Assembly: GCA_002339805.1 (NCBI GenBank)
Contig: DDKW01000019.1
Coordinates: 1 to 8,538 of the forward strand
Direction: 5' to 3'
Source of the DNA: Dehalococcoidia bacterium UBA2588
GTDB lineage: Bacteria > Chloroflexota > Dehalococcoidia > Lucifugimonadales > UBA3495
Length of the DNA: 8,538 nt
The notes beneath the pieces were generated by a model, which saw nothing but the letters and a program-made list of their open reading frames with translations, made no database searches and was not told where the DNA came from. Below, one piece after another: positions 1-6,820 of the stretch. A program made the position numbers and the translations under genes. The stretch's first letter is position 1, and each line of letters begins with the position of its first letter.

Positions 1-900
1 AGTGGTTCCTTCAAAGACCGAGGCATGGTAGTAGCCATTGCTAAAGCACTTGAATCCAAAAGTGTTGGTGTCATCTGCGCTTCAACCGGAAATACCAGCG
101 CCTCTGCCGCAGCCTACAGTGCATATTGCGGCTTGCAGGCATACGTCCTAATTCCCAAAGGCGAAGTCGCAATAGGTAAACTCGCTCAGGCTATCGCTTA
201 CGGGGCAAAGATTCTTATAGTAGATGGAAACTTCGATGCTTCACTAGAGCTGGTAAGAGAATTTGTAAAATCCCATCCTGTCACTCTAGTTAACTCCGTC
301 AATCCATTTAGGATAGAAGGACAAAAGACCGGTGCCTTTGAAGTGTCTGATGTACTGGGAGATGCCCCAGATTATCTTTTTATTCCGGTAGGCAATGCTG
401 GAAACATTACTGCATATTGGAAAGGGTTTAAAGAGTATAAAGAGCTGGGCAAGAATGAATTTCTCCCCAAAATGATGGGATTTCAGGCTGCGGGAGCGGC
501 ACCTATAGTATTGGGTCATCCTGTTGAACAGCCACAGACCATTGCTTCTGCAATTAGAATAGGTAACCCTGCGAGTTGGGATAAAGCCATAGCTGCTCGA
601 GATGACTCCAACGGCATTATCGATAAGGTTACAGATGATGAAATATTAGAAGCCTATCGTTTGCTAGCATCCGAAGAAGGTATTTTTGGAGAACCTGCAT
701 CTTCCGCTTCATTGGCCGGACTAATAAAACTTTCGAAGCAAGGTAAAGATTTCTCTTCAGACCGTGTAGTCTGCGTTATAACTGGCACAGGATTAAAAGA
801 TCCTGATTTGGCCATTAGTAGCATTACAGATCGGGCAACAGAAATCCAGCCTCAAATGAGTGCTTTAGAAGCAGCCATATCTACTTCGTTAAAGGAATAA
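1..900 (+). CDS. thrC: Threonine synthase, 5'-truncated by the window edge
   Basis: This PLP enzyme converts O-phospho-L-homoserine and water to L-threonine and phosphate, the last step of threonine biosynthesis in the cytoplasm. The frame is open from base 1, where it reads SGSFKDRGM; the lysine at visible residue 5 is the expected Schiff-base lysine. STGNTSAS follows at about residue 31, the phosphate-binding loop [15 protein letters not shown] sits in the middle, and TGTGLKDPD lies near the C-terminus. About 299 residues are visible. The family is usually near 350, so roughly 50 N-terminal residues lie outside the window. The ATG at base 25 is internal, because it falls after the catalytic lysine. 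The gene ends with TAA immediately before folE, so the two are probably cotranscribed. The identification is secure; confusion with other fold-type II enzymes such as threonine dehydratase is unlikely given the SFKDRG and GLKDP motifs. Confidence 0.95.
   Translation, partial: SGSFKDRGMVVAIAKALESKSVGVICASTGNTSASAAAYSAYCGLQAYVLIPKGEVAIGKLAQAIAYGAKILIVDGNFDASLELVREFVKSHPVTLVNSVNPFRIEGQKTGAFEVSDVLGDAPDYLFIPVGNAGNITAYWKGFKEYKELGKNEFLPKMMGFQAAGAAPIVLGHPVEQPQTIASAIRIGNPASWDKAIAARDDSNGIIDKVTDDEILEAYRLLASEEGIFGEPASSASLAGLIKLSKQGKDFSSDRVVCVITGTGLKDPDLAISSITDRATEIQPQMSALEAAISTSLKE
893..896 (+). promoter_or_regulatory. Ribosome binding site that bears on the folE start
   Basis: AGGA within AAAGGA (891-896) lies inside the last codons of thrC. 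It is five bases before ATC 902 and eight bases before ATA 905, good spacing for either rare start. It is 18 bases before the out-of-frame ATG 915, which is poor spacing. This favours a non-AUG start over the frameshift explanation but does not decide it. Confidence 0.4.
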
Positions 901-904
901 CATC

Positions 905-1462
905 ATAAAATATAATGAATCAAAAATCAGCCAAGCTATTAAACTCATACTCGAAGCTGTCGGGGAAGATGTTGAAAGAGAAGGTCTAAGTTCAACACCT
1001 CAACGCGTAGCAGAGTTTTACACTGATGCATTTTCAGGTATAGATGTAGATCCCAGAGGTGTATTGGAGCCATTATTCCATGAGGATACACAAAACCCTG
1101 TAATAATCAAAGGGATCCAAATGTACTCTATGTGCGAACACCACTTGGTCCCATTTTTTGGATTAGCCTCAGTAGGATATGTGCCTAATAATAAAATCGT
1201 AGGATTAAGTAAAATTTCTAGGGCCTTGGACATAATCTGTAAAAGGCCTCAAGTGCAAGAGAGATTAACCGAACAGCTTAAACAGTGCCTACAAGAAAAA
1301 TTAACTCCCAAGGCCCTAATAGTAAAAATTGAAGCTGAACATTTGTGTATGGCTATGCGAGGTATAAAAAAATCTGGAACCAAAGTTACTACTGTAGCAA
1401 CATACGTGTCCAATGAGTCAAGCTCTTCGGACAGTGACATGCTACTCAACTTATTAATGTGA
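905..1462 (+). CDS. folE: GTP cyclohydrolase I (FolE), start codon unusual or frame disrupted
   Basis: The enzyme opens GTP to give 7,8-dihydroneopterin triphosphate and formate, the first step toward folates and other pterins. Numbered from base 905, the zinc ligands are Cys77 and His80 (in CEHH) and Cys148 (in EHLCMAMRG). The 71-residue spacing between the two cysteines matches E. coli Cys110/Cys181. The QVQERLTEQ motif is also present, so this is the zinc-dependent type IA enzyme. The conserved N-terminal region (ILEAVGEDVEREGL, then TPQRVAEFY) is encoded from about base 944 onward. The frame is open only back to 893 and holds no ATG, GTG or TTG before the TTG at 1064, which would delete that region. 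I therefore place the start at ATA 905, eight bases after AGGA (893-896); ATC 902 is also possible. The alternative is ATG 915 with one A missing from the A5 run at 922-926. Length is about 185 residues, normal for the family. Confidence 0.88.
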   Translation: MKYNESKISQAIKLILEAVGEDVEREGLSSTPQRVAEFYTDAFSGIDVDPRGVLEPLFHEDTQNPVIIKGIQMYSMCEHHLVPFFGLASVGYVPNNKIVGLSKISRALDIICKRPQVQERLTEQLKQCLQEKLTPKALIVKIEAEHLCMAMRGIKKSGTKVTTVATYVSNESSSSDSDMLLNLLM

Positions 1463-1472
1463 TAATAGTAAT

Positions 1473-2444
1473 ATGTTAAAAGAATTTACATCAATATCTG
1501 AATTGCGAATTGAATGGGAAGCATTATTAAACAATGCTAATGTGAATACTATATTTACAAATCCAGATTGGGGCGGACTTTGGTGGGAACATTTTTCGGA
1601 AGGGAAATCTTGGAATGGCCTATATTGGGAAGTTAATTCACACATCGTAGGAATTGCCCCCATGTGTGCAAATCAAGATGATCTGACATTGATAGGTAAT
1701 ACTGAAACAGTTGATTACAATGACTTTGTAGTTTCCCCAGAGTATTCTGAAGAATTCTTAAACCTAGTCATAGATTATTTTATTGATAGTGAATATGGAT
1801 CACTGAGTCTTAATTCCATACCAGAACACTCTCTCACATACGAGCTATTGCCTAAAATTGCACGATCTAAGAATTTAGATGTGACTGTAAACCAAGAAGA
1901 TGTATCACCAGGTATTACCTTACCTGATTCTTGGGAGACCTATTTGGGAAACCTAAATAAAAAACATCGACACGAGTTACGAAGAAAACTACGCAGACTA
2001 GAGGAAGTAGACGACTACAAAGTTGAAATCATCAGTCAAAGCGAGCAATTACAAACATATATGAATGTATTTACCGGATTAATGAAAATGAGTAGATCCG
2101 AAAAAATGGAATATCTAACACAAGAAAAAGAAGCTTTTTTCGGCGACATCTCTTCAATGACTTCAGGGAAAGGATTCTTTAAGTTATTCCTGATGTCCAT
2201 AGGAGACCAATATGTTTCTTCTTCATTATGTTTCGATTATAACAACCAAAGGCTTCTATACAACAGCGGGAACAACCATGAATTCGACTATTACAGTGTG
2301 GGTCTATTGCTCCACTCATTTGCTATCAAAGACGCAATCGAACATGGAATGACATACTTTGATTTTCTTAGAGGAGATGAACAATACAAATATAGGCTAG
2401 GTGGTGTCGACAAATTAGTTTACAGTATAAGAGCAACTAAATGA
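1473..2444 (+). CDS. CelD/BcsL-type GNAT acetyltransferase (Acetyltransf_6 family)
   Basis: A 323-residue cytoplasmic protein of the COG5653/PF13480 type, a GNAT fold related to FemAB-like transferases. Evidence is the N-terminal stretch FTNPDWGGLWWEHF (about residues 28-41), a basic helix (KKHRHELRRKLRRL) in the middle, and the C-terminal signature DFLRGDEQYKYRLGG (about 297-311), which is very typical of this family. Members are thought to acylate sugars, peptides or other small molecules, often in polysaccharide gene clusters; the substrate cannot be read from sequence. The ATG starts 10 bases after the folE stop, with no clear Shine-Dalgarno sequence, so translation may depend on coupling to folE. 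Its last bases overlap the next gene by four (ATGA). That coupling to a glycosyltransferase makes a sugar or glycoside acceptor plausible, but this is inference. Confidence 0.75.
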   Translation: MLKEFTSISELRIEWEALLNNANVNTIFTNPDWGGLWWEHFSEGKSWNGLYWEVNSHIVGIAPMCANQDDLTLIGNTETVDYNDFVVSPEYSEEFLNLVIDYFIDSEYGSLSLNSIPEHSLTYELLPKIARSKNLDVTVNQEDVSPGITLPDSWETYLGNLNKKHRHELRRKLRRLEEVDDYKVEIISQSEQLQTYMNVFTGLMKMSRSEKMEYLTQEKEAFFGDISSMTSGKGFFKLFLMSIGDQYVSSSLCFDYNNQRLLYNSGNNHEFDYYSVGLLLHSFAIKDAIEHGMTYFDFLRGDEQYKYRLGGVDKLVYSIRATK

Positions 2445-3658
2445 TCGAACGAATTGCCTTTATTTGTTATCACACTTGTCCGTTAAATTCTCCAGGAGAA
2501 GGTAAATCTGGTGGCATGAATGTATATGTTTCAGCGCTAGCTGAAGCACTAAACACTATAGGTCTAGCAATTGATATTTTCACTCGTTCCCACGATTGCC
2601 ATAATCACATAGAGCACCTCAACAGTAGTACAAGAGTAATACATTTGGAGGATGACAGTGAGGAGCAAGAACCATCAGCATTAATTAGCAGCCTACCAAT
2701 ATTCACCAAACGATTAATTGAGTTCATAGATTCAGAAGAAACACAATATCAAATGATACACTCACATTATTGGTTATCTGCTTCTATCGGGAGTGAATTA
2801 TCTGCCTACATAAACATTCCCCATGTAACCACATTTCACACCCTTGCAAAACTAAAAATGCAATCAGGCATAGGAAGTGCCGAACCTCTAGAAAGGGTCG
2901 AATCTGAAGAAATTTTGATTAAAAACTCCCAACATATTATCGCATTCAGTCAAAATGAAAAAGACGCAATAGTTAATTTTTATGGAGGGGACCCTCACAA
3001 TATAACCACATTACCATGTGGTGTAGACTTGTCCACATTCAGGCCAATGGACCAACAAGAATCCCTTAAGAGACTTGGCCTCACAGATCATAATGTAATT
3101 CTATGTGTTGGCAGGCTCGAGTCACTTAAAGGAATTGATCTCCTGATTAACAGTACATCACATATTAACTCGCCTAAGCCACTAAAAGTTTTAATAGCAG
3201 GGGGAGATTCTGACATCAAATACCGGAAACACTATCTTCAATCGCTTATAGAAACTCTCCAATTATCAAACGTAGTGCGTTTTGAAGGACGAATAGCACA
3301 CGATTTATTGCCTCTATATTACAACGCAGCCGACGTATGCGTGGTCCCTTCTCAGTACGAAAGTTTTGGCCTCGTTGCTCTTGAAGCTATGGCATGTGGC
3401 ACTCCAGTAGTAGCGTCAAGAGTAGGCGGATTACCTACAATAATACAACATGGTAGTACAGGGTACTTAAAGTCCTGGAGATGTCCAGAGACTTTCGCAA
3501 ATTCCGTAGAAATGATTATTAAGAATCCTCTCTTACAAACCACAATGGGCGTAAAAGCTCGAGAACGAGCAGAATCAATGAGTTGGAGTAGCTTAGCGGA
3601 TAATATTTTTAACGTCTACAATGATATGCTTGTTGTAAATCCCACTAGGAATATTTAA
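2441..3658 (+). CDS. GT4-family glycosyltransferase resembling MshA
   Basis: A 405-residue GT-B glycosyltransferase. The N-terminal half has the loop GKSGGMNVY (GGMN at 24-27), SHYWLS (108-113) and TFHTLAKLK (131-139). The C-terminal nucleotide-sugar half has VGRLESLKG (Arg225, Lys230) and the E-x7-E motif in YESFGLVALEAMACGTPV (Glu307, Glu315). The closest family I recognise is MshA, which joins GlcNAc from UDP-GlcNAc to inositol-1-phosphate in mycothiol synthesis. Tyr110, Thr134 and Arg152 fit the phosphate-contact residues I recall for Corynebacterium MshA (Tyr110, Thr134, Arg154). The equivalent of Lys78 is not obvious: a rough alignment puts Leu81 there. A sucrose-phosphate-synthase-like or other GT4 role is therefore possible. 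It overlaps the upstream acetyltransferase by four bases and its TAA overlaps the next ATG (TAATG), so all three genes are translationally coupled. The general class is certain; the acceptor is not. Confidence 0.85.
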   Translation: MIERIAFICYHTCPLNSPGEGKSGGMNVYVSALAEALNTIGLAIDIFTRSHDCHNHIEHLNSSTRVIHLEDDSEEQEPSALISSLPIFTKRLIEFIDSEETQYQMIHSHYWLSASIGSELSAYINIPHVTTFHTLAKLKMQSGIGSAEPLERVESEEILIKNSQHIIAFSQNEKDAIVNFYGGDPHNITTLPCGVDLSTFRPMDQQESLKRLGLTDHNVILCVGRLESLKGIDLLINSTSHINSPKPLKVLIAGGDSDIKYRKHYLQSLIETLQLSNVVRFEGRIAHDLLPLYYNAADVCVVPSQYESFGLVALEAMACGTPVVASRVGGLPTIIQHGSTGYLKSWRCPETFANSVEMIIKNPLLQTTMGVKARERAESMSWSSLADNIFNVYNDMLVVNPTRNI

Positions 3659-4281
3659 TGAAAAAAATAATAGCACATTTCCGAGCTACCATCGGATCAG
3701 GACTTCTAGCTTTAATTCCTATAGGATTTACATTTGTAATATTGAAATTTTTATTCGATATGATAGACCCCGGGGTTAAAGAACTACTGAATTTGATATA
3801 CGTCACTCCAAACATACCTGGAGTAGGGATAATAACATTAATACTAATAATCTATTTAACAGGTCTCTTAGCCAAAAACATTCTAGGTGACCGAGTGATG
3901 AAAAAATTACACGAAACAATTGAAAAAGTTCCAGGCATCAAAAGCTTATACAGTTCTGCACGAAGCGCTATACAAGTAGTTTCAAATTCACATGATCCTG
4001 ACTACCACTCAGTAGTCCTAATTGATTTCCCTAGGCCGGGAACCAAAGTCTTAGGGCTTCTTACTGCGGATCTAGGAATCATAGATAATAAACCATCTTC
4101 AGCTGTATATGTACCCACTACTCCTCTACCCTCATCAGGATATTTACTAATCGTTCCAGAAGATGAAATCATATATACAGAACTAACAGTGGAAGATGCA
4201 ATGCAAGTCATAATATCCGGAGGGTTGTTAGCTGATGATCTCAGTGCAAGAATTGGGGAATCAAAAGGCTCTACTTCTTAA
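3658..4281 (+). CDS. DUF502-family membrane protein
   Basis: A 207-residue inner-membrane protein of the DUF502 family (PF04367), whose biochemical function is not established. Two hydrophobic segments are visible, about residues 11-36 (after MKKIIAHFRAT) and 53-72 (starting IPGVGIITL). They are followed by a soluble C-terminal domain. Family signatures are LLAKNILG after the second segment, EKVPGIKSLYSS, the segment VVLIDFPRPG, VYVPTTPLPSSGYLLIVP, and the closing VEDAMQVIISGG. The length is normal for the family. The start ATG shares one base with the TAA of the glycosyltransferase, so it is the last gene of the coupled trio. Its 3' end overlaps the converging GNAT gene by 11 bases. A role at the membrane with the glycosyltransferase product is possible but rests only on gene order. 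Confidence 0.88.
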   Translation: MKKIIAHFRATIGSGLLALIPIGFTFVILKFLFDMIDPGVKELLNLIYVTPNIPGVGIITLILIIYLTGLLAKNILGDRVMKKLHETIEKVPGIKSLYSSARSAIQVVSNSHDPDYHSVVLIDFPRPGTKVLGLLTADLGIIDNKPSSAVYVPTTPLPSSGYLLIVPEDEIIYTELTVEDAMQVIISGGLLADDLSARIGESKGSTS

Positions 4282-5179
4282 CCGATAACTCATACCAATA
4301 CATTGCCTCAGTTTTTACGAAACCTGCAGCTTCATAAATATTTATAGCTGGTTTGTTGTTAGAATCCACCTCAAGGAACACCCCTTCACACCCCTGTGAC
4401 ACAAGTTTATTTAAACCATGGTTAAGCAAACCTTTTGACAGACCTTTCCCTCTATAATTAGGACTAACACCAATCATTGAAATCGCTCCGGTAAGTACAT
4501 TGTTATCTTCATATATATAAGTCCAACAGTAACCCACAGTATCCGTTTCATTAAACAGAAATATTACGTTCTCATAATCTGTATGAGATCCAGATAGTTT
4601 ATAAGCGATCTGCTCTGGTGTATTTGGACAAAACCCCCAGCTCCCAGTAAAACTGGCATTTTGCAAATTGGTTAATGTAGAGATCATAGTTTCTGTCCCT
4701 TCCACAACATTCAATCCGTCACTTAACTTCAAATCCAAAGCATTCTCATTAAGTCGATACATTTTCCAGTAAGTTCTATTCAAACTGAATCCTAATGTTT
4801 CAAAAACTGAACTATAATTAAGGTTTGTTAGGCAACAATGAACCACTGTATCTTTTCCAACATTAATACTTTTCATGCAATTTTCAAGCATCACTTGAAG
4901 CACATGTTGCTTACGATCATCGTCTTCACTATCTGAAATATGTTCCGTAATCCAAAAATCTAATATTATCCTTCCTATAAGATCTTCACGTGACATCAAA
5001 AGACATCCTAATAGTCGTCCTTCATCGCCATCCTCAGTGAGTAATATGCAATTTCTCTCTGGATCTAAGTCTGGTTGTAATAACTGTTCTTTAATCGTTA
5101 CTTGTTTTTGATCGTCTGAAGAAGCTATTGCTTCCAATAGTTCATCCAACATTTCATATTTGAATTTTCGGAAAATCAT
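4271..5179 (-). CDS. Tandem-GNAT N-acetyltransferase, MshD-like layout
   Basis: A 302-residue protein with two GNAT-like halves. The C-terminal half (about 155-302) is a clear acetyltransferase: it has MIGVSPNYRGKGLSKGLL, where Arg243, Gly246 and Ser248 fill the R/Q-x-x-G-x-G/A acetyl-CoA loop. It ends with VDSNNKPAINIYEAAGF, the usual final strand and helix. The N-terminal half (1-140) ends in a recognisable SSVFETLGF but has no acetyl-CoA loop; an acidic run DSEDDDRKQ stands there instead. An inactive N-terminal and an active C-terminal GNAT domain in about 300 residues is the layout of MshD, which acetylates the cysteine of Cys-GlcN-Ins. Other tandem GNATs share it, so the substrate is unproven. 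I chose ATG 5179 because GGTGA lies four bases upstream; a TTG at 5206 would add nine residues. It is divergent from the PIG-L gene. Confidence 0.82.
   Translation of the reverse strand: MIFRKFKYEMLDELLEAIASSDDQKQVTIKEQLLQPDLDPERNCILLTEDGDEGRLLGCLLMSREDLIGRIILDFWITEHISDSEDDDRKQHVLQVMLENCMKSINVGKDTVVHCCLTNLNYSSVFETLGFSLNRTYWKMYRLNENALDLKLSDGLNVVEGTETMISTLTNLQNASFTGSWGFCPNTPEQIAYKLSGSHTDYENVIFLFNETDTVGYCWTYIYEDNNVLTGAISMIGVSPNYRGKGLSKGLLNHGLNKLVSQGCEGVFLEVDSNNKPAINIYEAAGFVKTEAMYWYELSVKK
4327..4362 (+). terminator. Weak candidate terminator for the thrC-DUF502 transcript
   Basis: CAGCT (4327-4331) pairs with AGCTG (4346-4350) around an AT-rich palindrome (4334-4345), with a two-base bulge. It is followed by GTTTGTTGTT. 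It lies about 45 bases after the DUF502 stop, inside the 3' end of the opposite-strand GNAT gene. The stem is AT-rich and the T tract is interrupted, so this is only a candidate. Confidence 0.22.
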
Positions 5180-5248
5180 TAAATCACCACAGATACTATG
5201 TACCAACTGATCTATAAATAGGATATATTATGTTGATATAGCTTCGAG

Positions 5249-5277
5249 ATTGTAGCAGAGTATATTACTCTCTACAA
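5249..5277 (-). promoter_or_regulatory. Predicted promoter for the tandem-GNAT gene, mirror of the PIG-L promoter
   Basis: Because the inverted repeat is symmetric, the minus strand also reads TTGTAG (5277-5272), 17 bp, TACAAT (5254-5249). Transcription would start near 5242, leaving a leader of about 63 bases before ATG 5179. The two promoters occupy the same DNA, so polymerase could bind only one of them at a time. Confidence 0.4.
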
Positions 5278-5278
5278 T
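5250..5278 (+). promoter_or_regulatory. Predicted promoter for the PIG-L gene
   Basis: TTGTAG (5250-5255) stands 17 bp before TACAAT (5273-5278), which matches the TATAAT consensus at five of six positions. Transcription would start near 5285, about 20 bases before the ATG at 5307. AAAGGA (5296-5301) is a good ribosome binding site for that ATG. The -35 match is only partial. Confidence 0.45.
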
Positions 5279-5306
5279 GTAGGAACGACCCATACAAAGG
5301 ATTAAT

Positions 5307-6017
5307 ATGACTCAACCAAATTTGTCTGAATACAATAAAATTTTAATTGTTTCTCCCCACCCATACGATTGTGATTTATGGGCCGGAGGTACTATATGTA
5401 GTTTTATAGCATCCGGTAAAATAATCCATGCTGTTATATGCACAGATGGGTCCAAAACAACCCACAACCCACACGCGGAAATATCCAGCCTTAAAGATAT
5501 CCGTTGTTCTGAGCAAACAGAATCAGCCAAAATTTTAGGGATTCAAACCATGACTTTTCTGGAGTTAATCGATGGCCAATTAGAAGACACTGATGCATTT
5601 CGAAAACTTATAGTCCGTCAAATACGTAAAGAACAGCCTGATCTAGTGATAACAAGCGAACCTTATAGAAAATTTATGCCTTGGCACAGAGATAACCGTA
5701 TAACCGGTCAAGTAACACTCGACGCAGTGTATCCTTACGGAAGAGATCATCTGCACTACCAAGATCTATGGGAGAATGAATCCCTAGAACCACATAACAC
5801 CAGAGCAATCTGGTTCTGGGGTACAGAGAATCCTGATATCTTTATAGATATAGACAAATTTATAAACCCTAAAATAGAAGCCCTCAAATGCCATGAAACT
5901 CAAACTTATGGCCAGGGCGAACAAGAACTTCGGTCCATAATAAAAGACCGGGCTGGTATTCCCAGCTCCGGCCTCGTAACATCAGAATGTTTCAGAGAAG
6001 TAACTTTCAGAGTTTAA
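5307..6017 (+). CDS. PIG-L/LmbE deacetylase-family protein with altered active-site residues
   Basis: A 236-residue protein of the PIG-L family (zinc N-acetylglucosaminyl deacetylases such as MshB, BshB and LmbE). The fold signatures are clear: SPHPYDCDLWAGGTI at 16-30, ICTDGSK at 44-50, and HRDNRITGQVTLDAVYPYGRD at 127-147. A typical member has HPDD (His and second Asp bind zinc, first Asp is the general base) and HxDH (last His binds zinc). Here these read HPYD (His18, Tyr20, Asp21) and HRDN (His127, Asp129, Asn130). Both the expected base and one zinc ligand are replaced, so activity may be lost or changed. The frame is intact and full length, which argues against simple decay. AAAGGA five bases before the ATG supports the start. 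Its 3' end overlaps the converging EthD gene by three or four bases. The substrate is unknown; an MshB-like role is suggested only by its neighbours. Confidence 0.85.
   Translation: MTQPNLSEYNKILIVSPHPYDCDLWAGGTICSFIASGKIIHAVICTDGSKTTHNPHAEISSLKDIRCSEQTESAKILGIQTMTFLELIDGQLEDTDAFRKLIVRQIRKEQPDLVITSEPYRKFMPWHRDNRITGQVTLDAVYPYGRDHLHYQDLWENESLEPHNTRAIWFWGTENPDIFIDIDKFINPKIEALKCHETQTYGQGEQELRSIIKDRAGIPSSGLVTSECFREVTFRV
5937..5971 (-). terminator. Intrinsic terminator for the ribosomal protein/EthD transcript
   Basis: Read on the minus strand, CCGG-A-GCTGG, a five-base loop, then CCAGC-CCGG form a nine-pair GC-rich hairpin with one bulged A (5971-5948). TCTTTTATTAT follows (5947-5937). It lies 43 bases after the EthD stop, inside the 3' end of the PIG-L coding region. 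No better terminator is seen after rplL, so rplL and the EthD gene probably share this end. Confidence 0.5.
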
Positions 6018-6367
6018 TGACTGTTGCTATGTACATAATCATCTGCTAGCCAGACGTCAGTAGCTTCACTTATCTGAAACTTGGGCTTAACGCTAGTATA
6101 ATTAGGTATGTCGCCCATAACTGCTCGCCCGGTCGCTTTAAAGCCTTCATGGACATGTTCAACTGTATCAAAATACAAAGATGTTATAACTCTATAAATT
6201 GCTGGTTCCGCAGGATTAGCATCAGATATACCTGATAGTACTTCATATTTTGTTAATCCATACTCACCCAATTGCTCCTTAATTAAGGGCAGATGGGTGT
6301 TCACATAATAATCCATATTAAAATCATCGGACGAGTCATTTTCATAGAGTACTGTAACTACGATCAT
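6014..6367 (-). CDS. EthD-family protein (dimeric alpha/beta-barrel, EthD reductase type)
   Basis: A 117-residue cytoplasmic protein of the EthD family, small ferredoxin-like folds that pair into dimeric alpha/beta barrels. The evidence is the opening MIVVTVLYENDSS, then FNMDYYVNTHLPLIKEQLG, YRVITSLYFDTVEHV in the middle, and GDIPNYTSVKPKFQISE near the end; these are standard for the short 'EthD family reductase' group. EthD itself is needed for ether degradation in Rhodococcus, but most members have no known reaction, so none is assigned here. The C-terminal tail beyond ISEATDVW is slightly longer than usual. The start is supported by GGAG five bases before the ATG. It follows rplL by 31 bases with no terminator between them, so it is probably carried on the ribosomal protein transcript. 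It converges on the PIG-L gene. Confidence 0.8.
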   Translation of the reverse strand: MIVVTVLYENDSSDDFNMDYYVNTHLPLIKEQLGEYGLTKYEVLSGISDANPAEPAIYRVITSLYFDTVEHVHEGFKATGRAVMGDIPNYTSVKPKFQISEATDVWLADDYVHSNSH

Positions 6368-6398
6368 GAGGGCTCCTTTATATTTTATTAACTTTAAA

Positions 6399-6788
6399 TT
6401 AAGCTATTTCTACTGAAGCGCCAGCTTCTTCTAGTTTAGACTTAATTGTGTCTGCTTCTTCTTTGTTTGCGCCTTCTTTGACTCTGGTAGGAGCAGCTTC
6501 AACCAATTCTTTAGCTTCTCTTAATCCTAGAGCGGTCACCTCTCTAACTGCTTTAATCACATTGATTTTGTTATCCCCAATTTCAGTTAGTGTTACCTCA
6601 AAGTCTGTTTTCTCTTCTGCGCCAGCATCAGCAGCTCCTGCATCTCCACCAGCTGGAGCGGCAGCAGCAACTGCAACAGGAGCAGCCGCAGTGATACCAA
6701 ACTTGTCTTCCAAGCCTTTAACAAGTTCTTGTACCTGCATCACATTCATCTCACCGATTGCCTCTAATATTTCATCTGTAGTAACCAT
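6399..6788 (-). CDS. rplL: Ribosomal protein bL12 (L7/L12)
   Basis: The 129-residue stalk protein recruits translation GTPases (EF-Tu, EF-G, IF2) to the 50S subunit as dimers held by L10. The N-terminal dimerisation domain is about residues 1-32. A flexible hinge rich in Ala, Gly and Pro follows (about 34-60), and the C-terminal factor-binding domain is 61-129 with [21 protein letters not shown] and the closing [10 protein letters not shown]. The length is normal. AGGAG lies about five bases before ATG 6788. It follows rplJ by 32 bases, and its expression should share the L10 leader control upstream. A long open frame on the opposite strand here is an artefact of the repetitive alanine codons. 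Confidence 0.97.
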   Translation of the reverse strand: MVTTDEILEAIGEMNVMQVQELVKGLEDKFGITAAAPVAVAAAAPAGGDAGAADAGAEEKTDFEVTLTEIGDNKINVIKAVREVTALGLREAKELVEAAPTRVKEGANKEEADTIKSKLEEAGASVEIA

Positions 6789-6820
6789 TTTTTCTCCTAT
6801 TTTGTTTTATATATTTTTTG

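Larger units (their letters stand above)
5249..5278. repeat. Near-perfect 30-bp inverted repeat between divergent genes
   Basis: The arms are ATTGTAG (5249-5255) with CTACAAT (5272-5278), and AGAGTA (5257-5262) with TACTCT (5266-5271). The centre is TAT, and a single unpaired C sits at 5256. Thirteen of the paired positions match with no mismatch. There is no T tract on either side in either direction, so it is not an intrinsic terminator. Its place between two divergent genes suggests an operator, a bidirectional promoter, or both. Confidence 0.7.

Noticed and set aside
1064..1462. A short FolE starting at TTG 1064
   Set aside because: This start would remove the conserved FolE N-terminal region that is clearly encoded upstream in the same frame.
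4327..4362. Reading the AT-rich palindrome near the GNAT 3' end as a regulatory operator
   Set aside because: It lies in coding sequence and is mostly a short A/T palindrome likely to occur by chance; kept only as a weak terminator candidate.
5180..5206. Extended N-terminus of the tandem GNAT from TTG 5206
   Set aside because: The ATG at 5179 has GGTGA four bases upstream; the extra nine residues have no family support.
5249..5278. Treating the intergenic inverted repeat as a terminator
   Set aside because: Neither strand has a T-rich tract after the hairpin, and it sits upstream of both genes.
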